Below, piece after piece: positions 54,578 to 62,995 of a DNA stretch of 64,000 nt. Origin of the DNA: an uncultured Croceitalea sp. (GTDB lineage Bacteria > Bacteroidota > Bacteroidia > Flavobacteriales > Flavobacteriaceae). The DNA is taken from NCBI GenBank assembly GCA_947499565.1, contig CANMOV010000005.1, positions 1 to 64,000 on the forward strand, in the 5' to 3' direction. The notes below the pieces were generated by a model, which saw only the letters and a list, made by a program, of their open reading frames with translations, made no database searches and had not been told where the DNA came from. A program made the translations under genes and the position numbers. Every line of letters starts with the position of its first letter. Within the stretch, counting starts at the first letter, position 1.

Positions 54578-55714
54578 ATGCCAAAGAAAATAAGATTAGG
54601 AATATTAGGAGGAGGCGGAGATTCATTAATTGGAATCTTACATAGGGTTGCTTCCCAGATTAATGATAATTATGAGATTGTGGGTGCCGTTTTTAACCCA
54701 GACCATGAAGCAAGTATAGCTTTTGCTGAACAAATAGATGTCCCAACAAATAGAATCTACAAGGATTTTGCTACGCTTATAGAAGAAGAGCTAAAACTAC
54801 CCGAAGAAGAAAGAATACAAGTTTGTTCTGTGCAGACGCCTAATTTTTTACACTTTCCAATGGCAAAAAAGTTATTGGACAATGGATTTCATGTGATTTG
54901 CGAAAAGCCTATGACCATGAATTATGAAGAAGCTAAAATACTGGAAGAGGCTCATCAAAAATCAGGGAAAGTATTTGCTTTAACACATACCTATACGGGT
55001 TATCCTATGGTAAGGCAAATGCGAGAAATGATAAAAGCAGGAGCTTTAGGTAGAATCCATAAAGTTGATGCTAGGTATTATCAAGGATGGATTAATACTA
55101 TTATTCATGATAAGGAAAAACGTTCTTCCGTATGGCGTTTAGACCCTACCAAAGCTGGAATAAGTTCCTGTATGGGGGATATAGGAGTTCATGCATTTAA
55201 TTTAGTGGAATTTGCCACTGGGTTAAAGATAAATTCTTTACTATGTGACTTTAACTATCTCTATGAAGACAACCAAATGGATGTTGATGGAACGGTACTG
55301 GTAAGAATGGATAAGCATGTAAAAGGAGTTATACGTTCTAGTCAAGTTGCAACTGGCGAAGAAAATGGTTTAGCAATTGCTATTTATGGTGAAAAGGGAG
55401 CATTTAGATGGGAACAAGAACGTCCTAATTTTTTATATAAATTAAGCGATACCGAACCCTTACAAGTATACAAGCCTGGCCATGCATATAACTCAGAATT
55501 ATCTTTGTCGGGTACAAAATTACCACCTGGTCACCCAGAGGGTATTTTTGATTCTATGGCTAATATTTATCTGGGAGCTGCAAAAGCGATACGAGGAGAA
55601 AAGTATAACGATGGGGAATTCCCAACTATGACAGATGGTGTGCGTGGTATGAATTTTATCGAAAGTACTGTAGCATCCCATAAAAAAGGAAACGTTTGGA
55701 TAGATTTGGATTAG
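54578..55714 (+). CDS. Gfo/Idh/MocA-family oxidoreductase
   Basis: This 378-residue protein has an N-terminal Rossmann domain (IRLGILGGGGDSLIG, VCSVQTPNFLHFPMAK) and the family EKP signature in HVICEKPMTMNYEEA. The C-terminal alpha/beta domain carries HAFNLVEFATGLKIN and NGLAIAIYGEKGAFRWEQ. These enzymes oxidise or reduce sugars with NAD(P). In 3-keto-glycoside pathways they reduce 3-keto-sugars. There is no signal peptide, so it acts in the cytosol on what the MFS carriers import. Confidence 0.92.
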   Translation: MPKKIRLGILGGGGDSLIGILHRVASQINDNYEIVGAVFNPDHEASIAFAEQIDVPTNRIYKDFATLIEEELKLPEEERIQVCSVQTPNFLHFPMAKKLLDNGFHVICEKPMTMNYEEAKILEEAHQKSGKVFALTHTYTGYPMVRQMREMIKAGALGRIHKVDARYYQGWINTIIHDKEKRSSVWRLDPTKAGISSCMGDIGVHAFNLVEFATGLKINSLLCDFNYLYEDNQMDVDGTVLVRMDKHVKGVIRSSQVATGEENGLAIAIYGEKGAFRWEQERPNFLYKLSDTEPLQVYKPGHAYNSELSLSGTKLPPGHPEGIFDSMANIYLGAAKAIRGEKYNDGEFPTMTDGVRGMNFIESTVASHKKGNVWIDLD

Positions 55715-55746
55715 TTTCCTATCCTTACACCCTGCCTCAAATAATT

Positions 55747-55770
55747 AATGGTCGCCTAATGGCGGCCATT
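55747..55770. terminator. Hairpin between the Gfo/Idh and ASCH genes
   Basis: AATGGTCGCC and GGCGGCCATT pair (one G-T) around TAAT. The hairpin serves the end of the plus-strand Gfo/Idh transcript and overlaps the last two bases of the convergent ASCH gene. Confidence 0.65.
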
Positions 55771-56233
55771 ATCTTTTAAACAAAAGTTCAAAGCGTTCAA
55801 AAACAACAATCATGCTTTCTCGTGGCACACGATTAAAAGGCTCTAGTTCTCGAGTATAATAATCCCAATGGACTTTTTTCCAGTATTCTAAACTTTTGTC
55901 ACCTTCTCCTTCTAAACGCGCATGTTCTGAATGAATTGAAAAATAGGGAAGTAATTTCACAGAAGTAGTCCGTATTAAACACTTGGCATTCTCTTTCCAA
56001 TCCGTCACTACAAAGAAGTCACCAATTTTAGGCATGGTTTCTCCGCGTAGCTGAAGTCCTAATAGTGAGTGGGACGTTGCTCTTTTTATATCTTTAGAAA
56101 CCAAATTTGCTAAATCGTTGGCATCTTTCTCATTATCACCAAAGTAACCAACTTGGGGTGCTTTTTCAAAAGCAAATTCTGTATGCTTATCTAAAAAGTC
56201 TCCCCATAAGTTTCTTGCCGAAGCGTTATCCAT
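55769..56233 (-). CDS. ASCH-domain protein
   Basis: This 154-residue protein has a single ASCH/PUA-like fold: LQLRGETMPKIGDFFVVTDW, AKCLIRTTSVKLLPYFSIHS, and EGEGDKSLEYWKKVHWDYY. ASCH proteins bind RNA or act as small hydrolases, for instance on N4-acetylcytidine. The catalytic residues are not certain. It is directly upstream of nothing on its strand but follows GMC copy 2 by 16 bp, so it may ride in that operon without being part of the sugar pathway. Confidence 0.85.
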   Translation of the reverse strand: MDNASARNLWGDFLDKHTEFAFEKAPQVGYFGDNEKDANDLANLVSKDIKRATSHSLLGLQLRGETMPKIGDFFVVTDWKENAKCLIRTTSVKLLPYFSIHSEHARLEGEGDKSLEYWKKVHWDYYTRELEPFNRVPRESMIVVFERFELLFKR

Positions 56234-56249
56234 TTACAAATAAAATTAG

Positions 56250-57953
56250 TTAAGCGAATTTACCCATTTTAAACTGTTCAGCAGCATGGTTAGCTGCTCT
56301 AGCAGTAAAAGCCATATACGTTAATGATGGATTAACGCAACTTGCAGAAGTCATAAAAGCACCATCTGTAATATAGACGTTGGGAACATCATGGATTTGG
56401 TTGTTTTTATTAAGGACTGAAGTTCTAGGGTTCCACCCCATACGCGCTCCGCCCATTTCGTGAATACCAAGACCAGGTCCCGTTTCGGTATCAAATGCAT
56501 TAACATTTTTAAAGCCTGCAGATTTTAATATGGCTACAGCTTCTTCTTTTATTGCTTCGCGCATTTTAAGTTCATTCTCCTTAAACTCAACATCAAAATT
56601 GAGCTGGGGCAATCCCCATTTATCTTTATTGTTGGTACTTAAAGTAACACGGTTATCATGATGTGGTAGCATTTCGCCAAAACCAGTCATACCAATTTGC
56701 CATCCACCAGGTTTTAGCATAGCTTCTTTATAGGCAGCGCCATACCCCATTTCAGCAACCATTCCCCCCCAATTATCACGTCCTGCACCACCTTGGTATC
56801 CAAAGCCGCGTAAAAACTCATTTCGCTTGGTACCATTATCTAAATTGACAAATCTTGGAATATAAAAACCATTAGGCCTTCTACCTTTATAATACTTATC
56901 CATATGACCGTCTACTTTGGCAGATGCACCTAGTTGATAATGGTGATCCATAATGTTTCGGCCAACTTCATCATAATTATTTCCTAGACCATTCGGGAAA
57001 CTTTTGGATTTTGATTGTAATAAGATACCCACCGACGCCATAGCAGAAGCACATAAAAAAACAATTTTACTATTGAATTCTAATTTTTCTCCTGTTTCCG
57101 CATCCACTACTTTTACTCCAGTAGCTTTTTTGGTATTTTCATCATATACTACCTCATGAACAATGGAGTTGGGTCTTAAAGTCATATTTCCAGTACGTTC
57201 TGCAGCAGGTAGTGTAGAAGAATTACTGCTAAAATAACCACCAAAAGGGCATCCTCTCTTACAACGGTTTCTATATTGACAGGGACCTCTACCTTCAAAT
57301 TCTGTGGTATTTTTTGTAATATGTGCAACGCGACCTATGGTAAGTAACCTACCATCTTCAAAATTTGTTTCCATGGCAGCTTGAAGGTCCTTTTCAACAC
57401 AATTCAAGTCCATTGGTGGTAAAAACTTACCATCTGGTAATTGTTTTAAACCTAGATTTTGACCACTTACTCCAATATAGGATTCAACCTTATCATACCA
57501 AGGCGAAATGTCTTTATAGCGCACGGGCCAATCAACCGCAATATCCTCTTTTAAGTTTGCTTCAAAGTCTATATCACTCCATCTATAACTTTGCCTTCCC
57601 CAAGTCAAAGAACGGCCACCAACATGATAACCACGAATCCAATCAAAACGTTTGGTTTCTTCGTAAGGATGCTCTAAATCATTAACAAAAAAATGTTTTG
57701 CATCTTCTTTGGGAGCCCAGCCAACACGCGATTGTTTATGATATTTTTTCTTGTCTTCCCTTGATAATTGACCTTTAAAGGGATAGTCCCAAGGGTCATC
57801 ATTCATGGTCTTATAATCTGTAATATGTTTTACCATAGGACCACGTTCCAAAACAAGTGTTTTTAACCCGTTCTCACATAGCTCTTTAGCGGCCCATCCA
57901 CCTGTTATTCCTGTGCCAACTACAATGGCGTCGTAAATAATATCTTGATTCAA
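56250..57953 (-). CDS. GMC-family sugar/alcohol dehydrogenase (FAD), copy 2
   Basis: This 567-residue protein is a clear paralogue of the one at 48793-50508. The FAD motif VVGTGITGGWAAKELC, catalytic H498 (GIHEMGGARMG) and N541 (CVNPSLTYM) are conserved, and so are C225, C231 and C235 (CQYRNRCKRGCPFG). Between the copies the Asn-rich helix around 320-350 and the C-terminus differ most. It has no adjacent subunit-3 gene, so it either shares the first copy's exported partner or acts inside the cell. It faces the second sugar isomerase gene (58099) across 145 bp. Confidence 0.92.
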   Translation of the reverse strand: MNQDIIYDAIVVGTGITGGWAAKELCENGLKTLVLERGPMVKHITDYKTMNDDPWDYPFKGQLSREDKKKYHKQSRVGWAPKEDAKHFFVNDLEHPYEETKRFDWIRGYHVGGRSLTWGRQSYRWSDIDFEANLKEDIAVDWPVRYKDISPWYDKVESYIGVSGQNLGLKQLPDGKFLPPMDLNCVEKDLQAAMETNFEDGRLLTIGRVAHITKNTTEFEGRGPCQYRNRCKRGCPFGGYFSSNSSTLPAAERTGNMTLRPNSIVHEVVYDENTKKATGVKVVDAETGEKLEFNSKIVFLCASAMASVGILLQSKSKSFPNGLGNNYDEVGRNIMDHHYQLGASAKVDGHMDKYYKGRRPNGFYIPRFVNLDNGTKRNEFLRGFGYQGGAGRDNWGGMVAEMGYGAAYKEAMLKPGGWQIGMTGFGEMLPHHDNRVTLSTNNKDKWGLPQLNFDVEFKENELKMREAIKEEAVAILKSAGFKNVNAFDTETGPGLGIHEMGGARMGWNPRTSVLNKNNQIHDVPNVYITDGAFMTSASCVNPSLTYMAFTARAANHAAEQFKMGKFA

Positions 57954-58098
57954 AACAGTACTATTTAATTATTAGCTTATCATTATATTTATGGTTCTCC
58001 TTAGAGGGATTTAAGAAAAGCAAATTTTGATTTTTTAAATATACGGGATAATAGGTAATTATTTTTAGCATAAACCAAAACTTAAAAAAGTATTTTAA

Positions 58099-59151
58099 AT
58101 GAAAACGATTAAAGGTCCTGCGGTTTTTTTAGCACAATTTGTGGATAGTAAAGCACCATTTAATTCTTTGGAAGGAATATGCAAATGGGCATCGGATTTA
58201 GGGTATAAAGGAATTCAAATTCCAACTTGGGAACCTTTTTTAATCGACTTGGATAAAGCTGCCGAAAGTCAAGATTACTGTGACGAATTAAAGGGCAAAA
58301 TAAATTCATACGGGTTAGAGATTACCGAACTCTCTACACATCTCCAAGGACAGTTAGTTGCCGTTAATCCAGCTTACGATTTAATGTTCGATAATTTTGC
58401 GCCAGACCATTTAAAGGGGAAGCCAAAAGAGCGCACAAGATGGGCTGTAGAAACGGTAAAAAAAGCGGCTACTGCCAGCCGTAGACTTGGAATAAGCGCT
58501 CATGCGACTTTTTCGGGAGCATTACTATGGCATACTATGCACCCATGGCCACAGCGCCCTGCAGGTTTAGTTGAAATGGGTTTTGAAGAATTAGCAAAGC
58601 GATGGATGCCGATATTAAATCATTTTGATGAAGAAGGAGTCGATGTTTGTTATGAAATACATCCAGGGGAAGACTTGCATGATGGGGATACTTTTGAACG
58701 CTTTTTGGAAGCTACAGGAAATCATAAAAGAGTAAATATACTCTATGATCCAAGTCACTTTGTATTACAGCAGCTGGACTATATCACTTATATTGACCAT
58801 TATCATGAGTTTATTAAATCTTTTCATGTTAAGGATTCTGAGTTTAACCCAACCGGCAAGAAAGGAGCTTTTGGAGGCTATAATGATTGGAGTGACCGGG
58901 CAGGAAGGTATCGCTCCTTAGGTGATGGTCAAATTGACTTTAAAACCATATTTTCAAAATTAACCCAGTACGGTTGTGATGTATGGGCTGTAATGGAATG
59001 GGAGTGTGTAATAAAAAGTCCAGAACAAGGAGCAAGAGAAGGTGCTAAATTTATTCAAGATCATATCATTGAAGCTACTCAAAAGACATTTGATGATTTT
59101 GCAGGAGCAGATATCGATAAAGAACAATTAAAGAAAATATTAGGTCTTTAG
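58099..59151 (+). CDS. Sugar phosphate isomerase/epimerase family protein, copy 2
   Basis: This 350-residue protein has a TIM-barrel AP_endonuc_2 fold without signal peptide, so it is cytosolic. Metal ligands sit in CYEIHPGEDLH, ILYDPSHFVLQQ, SFHVKDSEF and AVMEWECVIKS. The N-terminal FLAQFVDSKAPFN and WASDLGYKGIQIP are typical of the larger sugar epimerases. Its partner across the promoter is GMC copy 2. Whether it acts on a keto-sugar or a sugar phosphate is not shown by sequence. Confidence 0.9.
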   Translation: MKTIKGPAVFLAQFVDSKAPFNSLEGICKWASDLGYKGIQIPTWEPFLIDLDKAAESQDYCDELKGKINSYGLEITELSTHLQGQLVAVNPAYDLMFDNFAPDHLKGKPKERTRWAVETVKKAATASRRLGISAHATFSGALLWHTMHPWPQRPAGLVEMGFEELAKRWMPILNHFDEEGVDVCYEIHPGEDLHDGDTFERFLEATGNHKRVNILYDPSHFVLQQLDYITYIDHYHEFIKSFHVKDSEFNPTGKKGAFGGYNDWSDRAGRYRSLGDGQIDFKTIFSKLTQYGCDVWAVMEWECVIKSPEQGAREGAKFIQDHIIEATQKTFDDFAGADIDKEQLKKILGL

Positions 59152-59239
59152 CCCTTAACTGCCCTCGGAGATGTCGTTCGTAGAAAAAAAAATGTCGAAT
59201 AGGTTTTCAGCCTTACTTTAAGCAATAAAATAAACAAGC

Positions 59240-59986
59240 ATGAAATATTTAGGGGTATTAATGGCACTAATCTTAACGCTTGCCTCTTGCAAGCAAAAGG
59301 AAAAAACAACCAATGATAACACAAAAATAGAAAAGGAGTCAAATGCAGAAACTTCGGAAGAATGGACCATACTTTTTGATGGAAGTTCCTTTGATGGTTG
59401 GCGCTACTATGGTGCAGGAGAAGTTGTAGCACCGTGGAAGTTAGAAGATGGAGCTATGGTCTTTTATCCGCCTAAAGAAAGAAATGGCGAAAGATATGAT
59501 ATAGTAACTGATAAATCATATACCAATTTTGTTCTTTCTTTAGAATGGAAAATTTCTGAAGGAGGTAATAGCGGAATTTTTTGGGGAATTTCTGAGGACC
59601 CTAAGTATGGAGTGCCTTATGCAACCGGTCCAGAAATCCAAGTGCTCGATAATGAAAGACATTCTGATGCTAAAAATGGACCAACAAGACAAGCTGGTGC
59701 ACTTTACGATATGGTACCTCCCAGCAGCTCAACAGCGGTAAAGGCTGCTGGAGAATGGAATACTTGCATATTAACCGTTAATCACATTACCAATGAAGGT
59801 AATGTAGTTCTAAATGGTGAGGAGATTGCTAAGTTTCCAGTTCATGGAGAGCTTTGGGATGAAATGGTTGCCAATTCAAAATTTAATGGCTGGGACGGTT
59901 TTGGAGTATACCAAACTGGAAAAATAGGGTTACAAGATCATGCAGATATTGTTTCTTACAGAAATATAAAAATTAAAGAATTATAA
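59240..59986 (+). CDS. DUF1080 (3-keto-disaccharide hydrolase-type) lipoprotein 1
   Basis: This 248-residue protein has a lipoprotein signal ending ILTLASC (Cys 17). The DUF1080 jelly-roll follows (about 45-248): WTILFDGSSFDGWRYYGAG, LSLEWKISEGGNSGIFWGIS, GPEIQVLDNERH and GKIGLQDHADIVSYRNIKI. The name records activity on 3-keto-disaccharides in characterised relatives. The fold binds metal near the GxxIQxxD and QDH sites. It acts in the periplasm or at the outer membrane. A second member follows two bases later. Confidence 0.9.
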   Translation: MKYLGVLMALILTLASCKQKEKTTNDNTKIEKESNAETSEEWTILFDGSSFDGWRYYGAGEVVAPWKLEDGAMVFYPPKERNGERYDIVTDKSYTNFVLSLEWKISEGGNSGIFWGISEDPKYGVPYATGPEIQVLDNERHSDAKNGPTRQAGALYDMVPPSSSTAVKAAGEWNTCILTVNHITNEGNVVLNGEEIAKFPVHGELWDEMVANSKFNGWDGFGVYQTGKIGLQDHADIVSYRNIKIKEL

Positions 59987-59987
59987 A

Positions 59988-60791
59988 ATGAAAAAGTGTT
60001 TTCTTATAATGCTATTACTTTTTGTTTTTAGTTGTAACACAAAAGTAGATGAAGAAATTACGAAAGAAACCGTTCTTGAAGAAGAGACTACAACCTCTAA
60101 GTATCAAGGTGAAGAGCCAACAACACCTGAAGCCACAGAAGTTTATGAACCGGTTCCTCCAAAAGTTACGCAAGATATCAATGGTGTCCCCAGCGATGCT
60201 ATTGTCTTATTTGATGGAACAAACTTAGATGAGTGGATGAATCCTGCAGATAGCACTGCGGCGCAATGGCATTTGAATGGTGATAGAAGCATGACTGTAA
60301 AAGATAAATCTGGAAACATACGCACAAAGCGAAGTTTTGGAAGCATGCAATTACATTTAGAATGGAAATCACCTGTAGCTATTTTGAATGAAGGACAAGC
60401 AAGAGCAAATAGTGGTGTGTTTATTCAGGAAAGGTATGAGGTTCAAATTTTAGATAATAATAACAACCCTACATACACTAATGGACAAGTTGGAGCTTTA
60501 TACAAACAAGGAGTTCCTTTGGCAATGGCTTCTGCTCCAACAGGAGAATGGAATAGCTACGATATTATCTTTCATGCTCCAGAATTTGAAGAAGAAAATT
60601 TGACTAAACCAGCTTATGTAACAGTACTGCATAATGGGGTGCTTATTCAAGACCATTTTGAAATTGAAGGGACTATTAAATATATTGGCTGGCCTAAGTA
60701 TGAAGCTCACAGCAAAGCACCAATTATATTGCAAGACCACCAAGATAATAGCCGTGTTAGTTATCGCAATATTTGGGTAAGGGAGCTTTAG
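59988..60791 (+). CDS. DUF1080 (3-keto-disaccharide hydrolase-type) lipoprotein 2
   Basis: This 267-residue protein has a lipoprotein signal ending LLFVFSC (Cys 16). A long Glu/Thr-rich linker (20-60) precedes the DUF1080 domain: AIVLFDGTNLDEWMNP, LHLEWKSPV, NSGVFIQERYEVQILDN and PIILQDHQDNSRVSYRNIWV. The linker is longer than in the upstream copy, perhaps setting it further from the membrane. Only two bases separate the genes, so they are co-translated or tightly co-expressed. Divergence within the pair suggests different substrates. Confidence 0.9.
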   Translation: MKKCFLIMLLLFVFSCNTKVDEEITKETVLEEETTTSKYQGEEPTTPEATEVYEPVPPKVTQDINGVPSDAIVLFDGTNLDEWMNPADSTAAQWHLNGDRSMTVKDKSGNIRTKRSFGSMQLHLEWKSPVAILNEGQARANSGVFIQERYEVQILDNNNNPTYTNGQVGALYKQGVPLAMASAPTGEWNSYDIIFHAPEFEEENLTKPAYVTVLHNGVLIQDHFEIEGTIKYIGWPKYEAHSKAPIILQDHQDNSRVSYRNIWVREL

Positions 60792-60837
60792 TTTTTTATC
60801 CTATAGGTTGTGTGCACTCATAAACTGCTATTTTGGC

Positions 60838-60845
60838 TACCTTTG
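60838..60845 (+). promoter_or_regulatory. Bacteroidota -7 box TACCTTTG upstream of yicC-gmk-nadD
   Basis: TACCTTTG matches TAnnTTTG exactly and ends 20 bp before the yicC start. It marks the start of a separate housekeeping operon after the DUF1080 genes. Confidence 0.6.
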
Positions 60846-60865
60846 CCAAAATTTAGTCATCTCAT

Positions 60866-61723
60866 ATGATTCAATCAATGACCGGTTATGGGAAGCATGT
60901 GGTTCAGCTTCCTTCAAAAAAGATTACCGTTGAACTTAAATCCTTAAATAGTAAAAACCTCGATATTAATGCGAGAATTCCGCAGGCATATCGGGAAAAA
61001 GAATTGGAGCTTAGAAAGTTAATTTCTGATTCTCTTATGCGAGGAAAAGTTGATTTTAGCCTTTACATAGAATTAACGGGAGATGAAACCACGGCAGAAG
61101 TAAATGTTGCCATGGTTAAAAAATACATGGAACAATTACAATCCATTACAGAGGGGGATGAGGTAAAATTCCTAGAGCTTGCCCTTAGAATGCCGGATAC
61201 TTTAAAAACAGATAAAGAAGATATTGATCCTAAAGAATATGGGTCTATAAAAGAAGCTTTAATGAATGCTCTAAAAGCAATAAATAGCTTTAGAACTGAA
61301 GAAGGTGATGTGTTGGAGCAAGATTTTAAGAATCGACTTAAAAACCTATCAGCCTTATTAGAACAGGTCAAAGAAATGGATGCAGAACGTTTAGCATCGA
61401 TTAGAGAGCGATTAGAAAAAGCTGTAGCTGATTTAAAAGTGGAATTGGATGCTAATCGTTTTGAGCAAGAATTGATTTATTACTTAGAGAAGTATGATAT
61501 CACCGAAGAAAAAGTTCGTTTAGCAAACCATTTAGAATATTTTGAAACCACTATAGATTCAAAGGATTCTAACGGTAAAAAGTTAGGGTTTATAGCTCAG
61601 GAAATAGGAAGAGAAATTAATACTATTGGTTCTAAAGCCAACTTTGCACCAATGCAACAATTGGTAGTGCAAATGAAAGATGAGTTAGAAAAGATTAAGG
61701 AACAAATGCTCAATGTTTTATGA
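60866..61723 (+). CDS. yicC: YicC-family endoribonuclease
   Basis: This 285-residue protein has the complete YicC layout. It starts with MIQSMTGYGKHVVQLPSKK and LKSLNSKNLDINARIP. The DUF1732 C-terminus has KLGFIAQEIGREINTIGSKAN and the final KDELEKIKEQMLNVL. Members form a hexamer that cuts single-stranded RNA. It starts a three-gene operon with gmk (4-bp ATGA overlap) and nadD. Confidence 0.93.
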   Translation: MIQSMTGYGKHVVQLPSKKITVELKSLNSKNLDINARIPQAYREKELELRKLISDSLMRGKVDFSLYIELTGDETTAEVNVAMVKKYMEQLQSITEGDEVKFLELALRMPDTLKTDKEDIDPKEYGSIKEALMNALKAINSFRTEEGDVLEQDFKNRLKNLSALLEQVKEMDAERLASIRERLEKAVADLKVELDANRFEQELIYYLEKYDITEEKVRLANHLEYFETTIDSKDSNGKKLGFIAQEIGREINTIGSKANFAPMQQLVVQMKDELEKIKEQMLNVL

Positions 61724-62322
61724 GTAAAGGGGGTAAACTTATTATTTTTTCAGCGCCATCGGGTAGTGGTAAAACCACCATTGTTCGGCATTTATTAAAA
61801 CAACCTGAGCTGAATTTAGCCTTTTCTGTATCTGCAACTTCTCGCCAGCCTCGTGGAGAGGAAAAAGAAGGGATTAACTACTATTATATTTCTGTTTCCG
61901 AGTTTAAAAAACACATTAAAAATGATGATTTCTTAGAATGGGAAGAGGTCTACCGAGATAACTTTTATGGCACGTTAAAAAGTGAAGTAGAGCGGTTATG
62001 GGATGAAGGGAAGAATGTGATTTTTGATATTGATGTTGTTGGAGGGTTACGTATTAAGAAAAAATTCCCTGAGAAGACTTTAGCAGTTTTTGTAAAGCCA
62101 CCAAGTGTAGATGAACTTAAGATTAGACTTAAAAAAAGAAGTACTGAGAGTGACGATAAAATAAATATGAGGGTAGCTAAAGCATCTGTAGAGTTGGCTA
62201 CTGCACCTCAGTTTGATAACGTCATAAAAAACTATGATTTAGACATTGCACTAGAAGAAGCGCATAAGCTAGTCGCGGAATACGTAGGAGTTACTTTAAA
62301 AGATAGCCAAGAGGAAGCGTAA
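61720..62322 (+). CDS. gmk: Guanylate kinase
   Basis: This 200-residue protein has the P-loop SAPSGSGKTTIV. The GMP-binding region reads SATSRQPRGEEKEGINYYY, and the lid Arg residues lie in FVKPPSVDELKIRLKKRSTES. It phosphorylates GMP to GDP with ATP. The start overlaps yicC by 4 bp (ATGA), and its stop overlaps nadD by 1 bp (TAATG), so the three genes are translationally coupled. Confidence 0.96.
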   Translation: MSKGGKLIIFSAPSGSGKTTIVRHLLKQPELNLAFSVSATSRQPRGEEKEGINYYYISVSEFKKHIKNDDFLEWEEVYRDNFYGTLKSEVERLWDEGKNVIFDIDVVGGLRIKKKFPEKTLAVFVKPPSVDELKIRLKKRSTESDDKINMRVAKASVELATAPQFDNVIKNYDLDIALEEAHKLVAEYVGVTLKDSQEEA

Positions 62323-62906
62323 TGAAAAAAGTGGGCTTATATTTTGGCACATTTAATCCAATCCATATTGGTCATTTGATTATAGCCAACCATATGGTCG
62401 AGTTTTCAGATTTGGACGAAGTTTGGATGGTAATCACCCCTCAGAGCCCTTTTAAAACAAAGAAATCTTTATTGGATAATCATCATAGATATCAGATGGT
62501 TTTTGAAGCTACTACAGACTATCCTAAACTAAAACCTAGTAAAATAGAATTTGATTTACCTCAACCAAATTATACCATAACTACCTTAGTTCACCTTGAG
62601 GAAAAATACAAATATGAGTATAGTTTTTCGCTTATTATGGGCGAGGATAATCTAAAAAGCTTCCATAAATGGAAAAACTATGATGTAATTCTTCAGAATT
62701 ATGATTTGTATGTATATCCAAGGATTTCTAGCGGAAGTACAGAACACCAGTTTAAAGACCACCCTAAGATTCATAAAGTAGATGCTCCCATTATTGAGGT
62801 TTCTTCAACATTTATTAGAAAGCAGCACGCTTTAGGTAAGAATATAAAGTCTATGCTCCCAGATACCGTTTGGAAATACATGGATGAAATGAATTTTTAC
62901 AGATAA
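62322..62906 (+). CDS. nadD: Nicotinate-nucleotide adenylyltransferase
   Basis: This 194-residue protein has the nucleotidyltransferase signature GTFNPIHIGHLIIAN. The nicotinate mononucleotide site reads WMVITPQSPFKTK, and the C-terminal ISSTFIR-like motif appears as VSSTFIRKQHALGKNI. It makes deamido-NAD from nicotinate mononucleotide and ATP in NAD synthesis. It is the last gene of the yicC-gmk operon. A separate gene starts 90 bp later. Confidence 0.95.
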   Translation: MKKVGLYFGTFNPIHIGHLIIANHMVEFSDLDEVWMVITPQSPFKTKKSLLDNHHRYQMVFEATTDYPKLKPSKIEFDLPQPNYTITTLVHLEEKYKYEYSFSLIMGEDNLKSFHKWKNYDVILQNYDLYVYPRISSGSTEHQFKDHPKIHKVDAPIIEVSSTFIRKQHALGKNIKSMLPDTVWKYMDEMNFYR

Positions 62907-62995
62907 CGGAATTAGCTACCCTTTTTCTAAAGTAAATAATCAATCTATTTTTGTTCAACTAGTTATATGTTTATCTTACAGGAAATTGAAGATAG

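Noticed and set aside
48140-60791. Polysaccharide utilisation locus (SusC/SusD type)
   Set aside because: No TonB-dependent SusC or SusD gene and no classical glycoside hydrolase is present among these genes.
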